Below are positions 58,117 through 64,000 of a stretch of DNA of 64,000 bases, piece by piece. Position numbers and translations under genes: made by a program. Below the pieces are notes generated by a model, which saw nothing but the letters and a program-made list of their open reading frames with translations, had not been told where the DNA came from and did no database searches. Each line of letters opens with the position of its first letter. Positions within the stretch are counted from its first letter, which is position 1. Source of the stretch: Oceanimonas smirnovii ATCC BAA-899 (GTDB lineage Bacteria > Pseudomonadota > Gammaproteobacteria > Enterobacterales > Aeromonadaceae); assembly GCF_000381965.1 (NCBI RefSeq), contig NZ_KB908469.1, positions 22,330 to 86,329 of the forward strand, read 5' to 3'.

Positions 58117-58299
58117 ATGACTAACAAGACTGTAAAAGTTACTCAGACTCGTAGCTCCATCGGCCGTCTGCCTAAGCACAAGGCAACACTGCGTGGTCTC
58201 GGTCTGCGTCGCATTGGTCACACCGTCGAGCTGGAAGATACAGCTTGTGTACGCGGTATGATCAACCAGGTTTACTACATGGTTAAGGTAGAGGAGTAA
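58117..58299 (+). CDS. rpmD: Ribosomal protein L30
   Basis: A 60-aa 50S protein with [33 protein letters not shown]. The ATG follows the rpsE stop by 6 bp. Confidence 0.97.
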   Translation: MTNKTVKVTQTRSSIGRLPKHKATLRGLGLRRIGHTVELEDTACVRGMINQVYYMVKVEE

Positions 58300-58303
58300 T
58301 CGC

Positions 58304-58738
58304 ATGCGTTTGAATACTCTGTCTCCTGCCGCCGGCTCCAAGCCTTCCGCCAAGCGCGTAGGCCGTGGTATCGGTTCCGGTCTGGGCAAGACCGGTGGCC
58401 GCGGCCACAAGGGTCAAAAGTCCCGTTCCGGTGGTAAGGTTCGCAATGGTTTTGAAGGCGGTCAGATGCCGCTGAAACAGCGTCTGCCGAAGTTTGGTTT
58501 TACTTCGCGCAAGTCTCTGGTCAGTGCTGAAGTTCGCTTGAGTGAACTGGCGAAAGTTGAAGGCGACGTGGTGGATCTGAACACCCTGAAGCAGGCTGGC
58601 GTTCTGACCAAGAACATCCAGTTCGCCAAGGTTGTACTGTCCGGTACCATTGACCGTCAAGTGACTGTGGTTGGTCTCGGTGTCACCAAAGGTGCCCGTG
58701 CTGCCATTGAAGCCGCCGGCGGTAAAATCGAGGAATAA
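58304..58738 (+). CDS. rplO: Ribosomal protein L15
   Basis: A 144-aa protein with a long Gly/Arg/Lys-rich N-terminal tail ([29 protein letters not shown]) that threads into 23S rRNA, and a globular C-terminal half. Confidence 0.98.
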   Translation: MRLNTLSPAAGSKPSAKRVGRGIGSGLGKTGGRGHKGQKSRSGGKVRNGFEGGQMPLKQRLPKFGFTSRKSLVSAEVRLSELAKVEGDVVDLNTLKQAGVLTKNIQFAKVVLSGTIDRQVTVVGLGVTKGARAAIEAAGGKIEE

Positions 58739-58746
58739 TAAGTACT

Positions 58747-60078
58747 ATGGCCAAGAAACCAGGATTAGAAGCTAAAAACGCACAGGGCGGGCTGAGTGAA
58801 CTGAAAAGCCGTCTGCTTTTCGTTCTGATCGCGATTGTCGTGTTCCGCACCGGCTCCTATGTGCCTATTCCTGGTATTGACGCCGCCGTACTTGCCGACT
58901 TGTTCCAGCAACAACAGGGCACCATCATTGAAATGTTTAACATGTTCAGTGGTGGCGCTCTGGAACGAGCGTCCATACTGGCGCTGGGGATAATGCCGTA
59001 TATTTCTGCGTCCATTATCATTCAGCTGCTGACTGTGGTTCACCCTCCCTTGGCCGAGCTCAAGAAGGAAGGTGAAGCGGGTCGCCGCAAAATCAGTCAG
59101 TATACCCGTTATGGTACGCTGGTTCTGGGCACCATTCAGGCCATTGGTATTGCCACCGGTCTGCCGAACATGATGCCTGGCCTGGTGATTAATCCGGGTC
59201 TTGCATTCTACTTTACGGCAGTGGTGAGCCTGGTTACCGGTACCATGTTTTTGATGTGGTTGGGTGAGCAGATTACCGAAAGAGGCATTGGTAATGGTAT
59301 CTCGTTGATTATTTTCACGGGTATTGTTGCCGGCCTGCCTTCGGCCATCGGTGCCACGGCAGAGCAGGCGCGTCAGGGGGAATTGCACATTCTGTTGCTG
59401 TTGCTACTGGCCGTAATCGTGTTTGCTGTGACCTACTTCGTGGTATTTGTTGAGCGTGGTCAGCGCCGCATTGTGGTGAACTATGCCAAGCGTCAACAAG
59501 GCCGCCAGGTATTCGCAGCACAGAGTACACACCTGCCCCTGAAAGTGAACATGGCGGGGGTTATTCCAGCGATTTTCGCATCCAGCATTATTCTTTTCCC
59601 GGGTACTGTGGCCTCATGGTTCGGTCAGGGTGAAGGTATGGTGGCCAATGTGTTGCAGGAGATCTCTCTCACACTGCAGCCCGGTCAGCCGCTGTATGTA
59701 ATGTTGTATGCCGCTGCCATTATCTTCTTTTGTTTCTTCTATACCGCGCTGGTGTTCAATCCGCGCGAGACGGCAGATAACCTGAAGAAGAGTGGTGCTT
59801 TTATTCCGGGTATTCGCCCGGGTGAGCAGACAGCGCGCTATATAGATAAGATAATGACTCGCCTGACCCTGGTTGGTGCGCTGTACATTACCTTTATCTG
59901 TCTGGTTCCACAGTTTCTTATGACAGCCTGGAACGTCCAGTTCTACTTTGGTGGTACCTCGCTGTTAATTATTGTGGTCGTCATCATGGATTTCATGGCT
60001 CAGGTGCAAACCCACATGATGTCTCATCAGTATGGCGATGTCCTGAGAAAAGCGAACCTGAAAGGCTACAACCGCTAA
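58747..60078 (+). CDS. secY: SecY, channel subunit of the protein translocase
   Basis: A 443-aa inner-membrane protein with ten hydrophobic segments. It forms the SecYEG pore for secretion and membrane insertion. Recognised blocks are [13 protein letters not shown] (TM1), [15 protein letters not shown] (plug/TM2b region), [14 protein letters not shown] [14 protein letters not shown], and the SecA/ribosome-contacting loop [22 protein letters not shown]. Normally placed after rplO in spc. Confidence 0.98.
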   Translation: MAKKPGLEAKNAQGGLSELKSRLLFVLIAIVVFRTGSYVPIPGIDAAVLADLFQQQQGTIIEMFNMFSGGALERASILALGIMPYISASIIIQLLTVVHPPLAELKKEGEAGRRKISQYTRYGTLVLGTIQAIGIATGLPNMMPGLVINPGLAFYFTAVVSLVTGTMFLMWLGEQITERGIGNGISLIIFTGIVAGLPSAIGATAEQARQGELHILLLLLLAVIVFAVTYFVVFVERGQRRIVVNYAKRQQGRQVFAAQSTHLPLKVNMAGVIPAIFASSIILFPGTVASWFGQGEGMVANVLQEISLTLQPGQPLYVMLYAAAIIFFCFFYTALVFNPRETADNLKKSGAFIPGIRPGEQTARYIDKIMTRLTLVGALYITFICLVPQFLMTAWNVQFYFGGTSLLIIVVVIMDFMAQVQTHMMSHQYGDVLRKANLKGYNR

Positions 60079-60104
60079 GGTTCGGTTATTTACGGAGTTA
60101 AGCA

Positions 60105-60221
60105 ATGAAAGTCCGTGCTTCCGTTAAGGCTATTTGCCGTAACTGCAAGATCATCAAGCGTCACGGTGTGATTCGCGTGATCTGCACCTCTGACCCCAAG
60201 CACAAGCAGCGTCAGGGTTAA
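60105..60221 (+). CDS. rpmJ: Ribosomal protein L36 (zinc-binding form)
   Basis: A 38-aa protein, the same length as the E. coli homologue ([14 protein letters not shown]...KHKQRQG). Cys11, Cys14, Cys27 and His33 form the zinc ribbon, so this is the C-plus version. ACGGAG lies 9 bases before the ATG. It closes the spc operon. Confidence 0.96.
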   Translation: MKVRASVKAICRNCKIIKRHGVIRVICTSDPKHKQRQG

Positions 60222-60369
60222 AGGCTAAAAAAGTTACGATTTAGCTTGAAAATTGAAGGCAGGCTGGCTAAAGTAGCCAGCCACCTTCGTTAGGTGAAAA
60301 GTTCAGCCATTACGTATCCTCGACGGGCTTTGTAATGGCTTTTTATTCGTTAATATGTAGGAGTGCATA
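60222..60369 (+). promoter_or_regulatory. Alpha operon leader, candidate S4 pseudoknot
   Basis: The rpmJ-rpsM spacer holds a strong hairpin (GAAGG...GGCTGGCT/AGCCAGCC...CCTTC, 60255-60288), then GCCATTAC/GTAATGGC (60306-60339) followed by TTTTTATT, and the start context GAGTGCATAGTGGCCCGTAT, which as I recall is identical to E. coli. There S4 stabilises a pseudoknot over the GTG start of rpsM to repress the alpha operon. Conservation of this context supports the same control. Confidence 0.75.
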
Positions 60370-60726
60370 GTGGCCCGTATCGCTGGCATTAACATTCCTG
60401 ACCATAAACATGCCGTCATTGCTTTGACCGCTATTTATGGCGTCGGTCGTACCCGCTCCAAGGCTATTTGTGCCGCAGCCGGTATCGCTGAGAATGTGAA
60501 AATTAAAGAATTGGATGAAGCTCAGGTAGAATCTCTGCGTGAGCAAGTGGCCAAGTTTACCGTTGAAGGTGACCTGCGCCGCGAGATCTCCATGAACATC
60601 AAGCGTCTGATGGACCTGGGTTGTTACCGTGGCCTGCGTCATCGTCGCAGCCTCCCTGTTCGCGGTCAGCGCACCAAGACCAATGCTCGTACGCGCAAAG
60701 GTCCTCGTAAACCGATCAAGAAATAA
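60370..60726 (+). CDS. rpsM: Ribosomal protein S13, GTG start
   Basis: A 118-aa 30S head protein contacting tRNA and L5. [29 protein letters not shown] and C-terminal [31 protein letters not shown] are typical. Translation begins at GTG after GTAGGAG, a start codon also used in E. coli and part of the S4 control site. Confidence 0.98.
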   Translation: MARIAGINIPDHKHAVIALTAIYGVGRTRSKAICAAAGIAENVKIKELDEAQVESLREQVAKFTVEGDLRREISMNIKRLMDLGCYRGLRHRRSLPVRGQRTKTNARTRKGPRKPIKK

Positions 60727-60737
60727 CGGGAAGGTAG

Positions 60738-61133
<396 letters not shown>

Positions 61134-61163
61134 CGTTTCTTGTAGGATAGTTGGAGAAAGAAC

Positions 61164-61784
61164 ATGGCAAGATATCTGGGTCCCAAGCTCAAACTGAGCC
61201 GTCGCGAGGGCACTGACCTCTTCCTGAAGTCAGGTGTTCGCGCGATCGATTCAAAATGTAAAATTGATACCGCACCCGGTCAGCACGGCGCTCGTAAGCC
61301 CCGTCTGTCTGACTACGGTGTACAGCTGCGTGAAAAGCAAAAAGTTCGTCGTATCTACGGCGTGCTGGAAAAGCAATTCCGCAACTACTACAAAGAAGCT
61401 GCGCGCCTGAAAGGCAACACTGGTGAGAACCTGCTGCAGCTGCTGGAAGGTCGTCTGGACAACGTTGTATACCGCATGGGCTTTGGTGCTACCCGCGCCG
61501 AGTCTCGCCAGCTGGTGAGCCACAAGGCCATCCTGGTAAACGGTCAGGTTGTTAACATTCCTTCCTTCCAAGTTTCTCCCGAAGACGTAGTCAGCGTTCG
61601 CGAGAAGGCCAAGAAGCAAGCCCGGATCAAAGCTTCCCTGGAGCTGTCCGGTCAACGTGAAAAGCCGACTTGGGTAGAAATTGACGCTACTAACATGCAA
61701 GGCACCTACAAGCGCCTGCCTGAGCGTAGCGACCTGTCTGCCGAAATTAATGAACAGCTGATCGTCGAGCTTTACTCCAAGTAA
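61164..61784 (+). CDS. rpsD: Ribosomal protein S4, alpha operon regulator
   Basis: A 206-aa primary 16S-binding protein with an S4 RNA-binding domain ([39 protein letters not shown]). It also serves rRNA antitermination and is the expected repressor acting at the rpsM start. The zinc-free N-terminus ([23 protein letters not shown]) is of the E. coli type. Confidence 0.98.
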   Translation: MARYLGPKLKLSRREGTDLFLKSGVRAIDSKCKIDTAPGQHGARKPRLSDYGVQLREKQKVRRIYGVLEKQFRNYYKEAARLKGNTGENLLQLLEGRLDNVVYRMGFGATRAESRQLVSHKAILVNGQVVNIPSFQVSPEDVVSVREKAKKQARIKASLELSGQREKPTWVEIDATNMQGTYKRLPERSDLSAEINEQLIVELYSK

Positions 61785-61808
61785 AGCCAGCTTCTAAGAG
61801 AGGACACA

Positions 61809-62798
61809 ATGCAGGGTTCTGTAACAGATTTTCTTAAGCCGCGTCTGGTTGATATTGAACAAATCACCCAGACTCATGCCAAAGTGACTCTCGAGCCGCT
61901 GGAGCGTGGCTTTGGTCATACACTGGGTAATGCGCTGCGTCGTATTCTGCTTTCTTCCATGCCCGGCTGTGCCATCACCGAAGTTGAACTCGACGGTGTT
62001 TTGCACGAGTACAGCAGCAAGGAAGGTATCCAGGAAGATATTCTGGAAATCCTGCTCAACCTCAAAGAGGTTGCCATCAAGCTGGAAGGCAAGGACGAGG
62101 TTACCCTGTCACTGACCAAAACTGGTGCAGGTCCCGTAACTGCAGGCGACATCACTCATGGTGATGACGTCGAGATCGTTAACCCAGAGCACGTCATCTG
62201 TCATCTGACTGGGGACGACGCCGAGATCAGCATGCGTCTGAAAGTGCAGCGCGGCCGGGGCTATGTACCTGCCTCTGCCCGCGCTCACACCGAAGATGAC
62301 GAGCGTCCGATTGGTCGCCTGTTGCTGGACGCGGCTTACAGCCCCGTGGTTCGTATCGCCTATAATGTAGAGGCGGCCCGTGTTGAACAGCGTACCGATC
62401 TGGATAAGCTGGTTATCGACATGGAGACCAACGGCACCCTGGATCCTGAAGAGGCCATTCGCCGTGCAGCCACCATCATGGCTGAGCAGCTGGAAGCCTT
62501 TGTGGATCTGCGTGATGTCAGCGAGCCGGAAGAGAAAGAAGACAAACCTGAGTTCGATCCTATCCTGCTGCGTCCTGTCGACGATCTGGAACTGACAGTT
62601 CGTTCTGCGAACTGTCTGAAGGCAGAAGCGATCCATTACATTGGTGATCTGGTACAGCGTACCGAGGTGGAGCTGCTGAAGACTCCCAACCTGGGTAAAA
62701 AATCTCTTACCGAGATTAAAGACGTGTTGGCGTCTCGTGGTTTGTCTCTGGGCATGCGCCTGGAGAACTGGCCGCCTGCCAGCATTGCTGATGAATAA
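61809..62798 (+). CDS. rpoA: RNA polymerase alpha subunit
   Basis: A 329-aa subunit (E. coli 329). The N-terminal domain (about 1-235) dimerises and nucleates beta/beta-prime assembly ([20 protein letters not shown]). An acidic linker ([11 protein letters not shown]) leads to the C-terminal domain (about 250-320), which binds UP elements and activators ([43 protein letters not shown]). Confidence 0.98.
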
Positions 62799-62842
62799 AC
62801 CGGATCACAGGTTTTACCGATTTAGTTAGGAAGGATTAGGTC

Positions 62843-63235
62843 ATGCGCCATCGTAAGAGTGGTCGTCAACTGAACCGGAACAGCAGCCACCGTCAGGCGA
62901 TGTTCCGCAACATGGCCAGCTCCTTGGTTCGTCATGAAGTTATCAAGACGACTCTGCCCAAGGCAAAAGAGCTGCGTCGTGTGGTTGAACCTCTGATCAC
63001 ACTGGCCAAGAGCGACAGCGTTGCTAACCGTCGCCTGGCATTTGCCCGTACTCGCGACAGCGAAGTAGTTGGCAAACTGTTCAACGAACTGGGACCTCGC
63101 TACCAGGAGCGTCCGGGTGGTTACACCCGCATCCTGAAGTGTGGTTTCCGCGCTGGTGACAACGCCCCTATGGCTTATATTGAGCTGGTAGGTCGCGACA
63201 TCGAAGCGCAAGAAGCAGCTGCTTCTGAAGAGTAA
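62843..63235 (+). CDS. rplQ: Ribosomal protein L17, end of alpha operon
   Basis: A 130-aa tunnel-exit protein. [45 protein letters not shown] and [25 protein letters not shown] match the family. A strong terminator follows within 10 bp. Confidence 0.98.
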   Translation: MRHRKSGRQLNRNSSHRQAMFRNMASSLVRHEVIKTTLPKAKELRRVVEPLITLAKSDSVANRRLAFARTRDSEVVGKLFNELGPRYQERPGGYTRILKCGFRAGDNAPMAYIELVGRDIEAQEAAASEE

Positions 63236-63237
63236 AA

Positions 63238-63268
63238 ACAAAAGCCGGGTTCGCCCGGCTTTTTCTTT
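63238..63268 (+). terminator. Terminator of the alpha operon
   Basis: AAAGCCGGG and CCCGGCTTTTT pair around a TTCG loop (63244-63259), a standard rho-independent terminator directly after rplQ. Confidence 0.93.
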
Positions 63269-63674
63269 ATTAGTCCATTTTCATTATCTTTCGTTAACCT
63301 TCCCCGCATTATCGTCATTCTGACTTCACTACTTTCTTTTTTCTGAAAGCCGGCTTCGTTTCGTACCTGTATTAGCAGGATGCTCTTTTCTGTGCTTTAT
63401 TCTCTCATGCTGAGCAGCAGAACCTTTTCTGCTCCCTGTGTTAATCGTGCCCATTTGCCCATTTGCCCATTTGCCCATTTGCCCATTTGCCCATTTGCCC
63501 ATTTGCCCAGTTATAGTCCTGTCGCAGGGGAGGTGGGTGTTCGGTGTGTGCAATAAATATGCGTAGTGACGAGCCAATGCCTCCCAATTTGTGCATAACT
63601 CTGTGGCTAACATGTGGTTTTGCTGGGTTAATAAGCGTTCGGTGCTGAAACCCCGTTTTTTGTCAAAAAAGCCC
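63269..63674. other. Non-coding stretch upstream of the rRNA operon
   Basis: About 400 bp without a credible gene. It holds a hairpin-like AGCAGAACCTTTTCTGCT near 63415-63432, the 8-bp tandem repeat at 63449-63509, and AT-rich tracts just before the rRNA promoters (GTCAAAAAAG at 63662-63671) that could act as an UP element. Confidence 0.55.
63449..63509. repeat. Tandem repeat, seven copies of an 8-bp unit
   Basis: GCCCATTT is repeated seven times without interruption (63449-63504), then a partial GCCCA. The copies are identical, which suggests recent expansion by slippage. It lies about 165 bp upstream of the first rRNA promoter. Confidence 0.95.
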
Positions 63675-63702
63675 TTGCGCAGAAATCGCGGCTCCCTATA
63701 AT
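63675..63702 (+). promoter_or_regulatory. rRNA operon promoter P1
   Basis: -35 TTGCGC (63675-63680), 16-bp spacer, -10 TATAAT (63697-63702) and a GC-rich discriminator GCGCATCC, as in rRNA promoters controlled by ppGpp and growth rate. Confidence 0.85.
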
Positions 63703-63779
63703 GCGCATCCACTGACACGGGGCAACACGCCAACGGTCACAAGGGTTGAAAGACAACAAAATAAAGTTTGATTCAACGC

Positions 63780-63807
63780 TTGACGAACACCAAGAGTTGC
63801 GTAGAAT
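63780..63807 (+). promoter_or_regulatory. rRNA operon promoter P2
   Basis: -35 TTGACG (63780-63785), 16-bp spacer, -10 TAGAAT (63802-63807). It lies 105 bp after P1, similar to the tandem arrangement in E. coli rrn operons. Confidence 0.8.
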
Positions 63808-63817
63808 ACGCAGCCCT

Positions 63818-63848
63818 GACCAGCGAAAGCGGTCAACGCTCTTTAACA
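63818..63848 (+). promoter_or_regulatory. rRNA antitermination signals, boxB-like hairpin and boxA
   Basis: GACC and GGTC (63818-63821, 63831-63834) form a small hairpin over AGCGAAAGC. GCTCTTTAACA at 63838-63848 matches boxA. These recruit Nus factors, including S10/NusE encoded at 49580, and S4. Confidence 0.82.
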
Positions 63849-63972
63849 ATTTATCAAGCAAACTGTGTGGGCACTCGCAGTCGATTGAGAAACAAAAAAT
63901 ATTGTTTTTCAATGATTTGTGAAGTGCACTAGCAATAGCAGCAATTCAGATATTCATTGAGCATCAAATCTT

Positions 63973-64000
63973 TAATTGAAGAGTTTGATCATGGCTCAGA
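63973..64000 (+). rRNA. rrs: 16S ribosomal RNA, 5' end only
   Basis: AATTGAAGAGTTTGATCATG followed by GCTCAGA is the universal bacterial 16S 5' end; the start at 63973 is set by alignment to E. coli position 1. The gene continues past the right edge. Confidence 0.95.

Noticed and set aside
63329..63733. Minus-strand open frame across the 8-bp repeat
   Set aside because: Its repetitive KWANGQMG segment comes from the tandem repeat itself and it runs over the rRNA promoter P1.

Overview
The window looks like the chromosome of a marine-type gammaproteobacterium. The ArgR-controlled argE/argCBFGH cluster, GlrK-QseG-GlrR, GlaH-LhgO, AsnA-AsnC and Escherichia-like S10/spc/alpha ribosomal operons fit Aeromonadales-like relatives such as Oceanimonas or Oceanisphaera. 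That placement is an inference from protein similarity recalled from memory; no search was run. The sequence ends 28 bases into a 16S rRNA gene.

Region 1 (1-7467) is the right end of a genomic island. It holds the 3' end of an unidentified gene, an AT-rich orphan gene, and a translationally coupled trio: a 213-aa unknown protein, a 742-aa tyrosine-recombinase-fold protein whose expected nucleophilic Tyr is His, and a 1031-aa recombinase with a complete R-K-HxxR-H-Y set. The island stops at a 49-bp 3' remnant of tRNA-Asp, which still carries the chromosomal terminator. The intact tRNA and the other island end should lie left of the window. This is the best candidate for a poorly described system.

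Region 2 (7475-24400) is metabolic and envelope chromosome: lpxT; an AEC transporter overlapping its LysR regulator; rnk; ompW; the glutarate pathway (glaH, lhgO, divergent glaR with a palindromic operator); metF behind five tandem Met boxes; a ZntA-type metal exporter with a MerR-type promoter; metY; an OmpR-type two-component system divergent from a His-rich periplasmic protein; asnC/asnA; and a CBS-domain protein.

Region 3 (24600-34103) carries glrK-qseG-glrR, msrPQ, a small acidic protein with topB, and murB-birA. Two enzymes have unexpected changes at key residues: GlrR has GAFDGA instead of GAFTGA, and TopB has Val107 instead of the third TOPRIM acid.

Region 4 (34100-38874) is a four-gene periplasmic operon: imelysin lipoprotein, di-haem cytochrome, second imelysin lipoprotein, and a Tat-exported DUF1513 propeller lipoprotein. 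It resembles iron-linked imelysin clusters. ybaK and ppc follow, with a repeat-rich spacer between them.

Region 5 (42429-49293) is arginine biosynthesis: argE divergent from argCBFG, sharing two ARG boxes 21 bp apart. argH is separated from argG by a strong terminator and a repeat-rich spacer.

Region 6 (49380-63268) contains S10 (promoter and structured leader, rpsJ to rpsQ), spc (rplN to rpmJ) and alpha (rpsM to rplQ). A terminator and new promoter lie between S10 and spc, and an alpha-type leader precedes the GTG start of rpsM. Region 7 (63269-64000) is a non-coding stretch with an 8-bp tandem repeat, two rRNA promoters, boxB/boxA antitermination signals and the 16S start.
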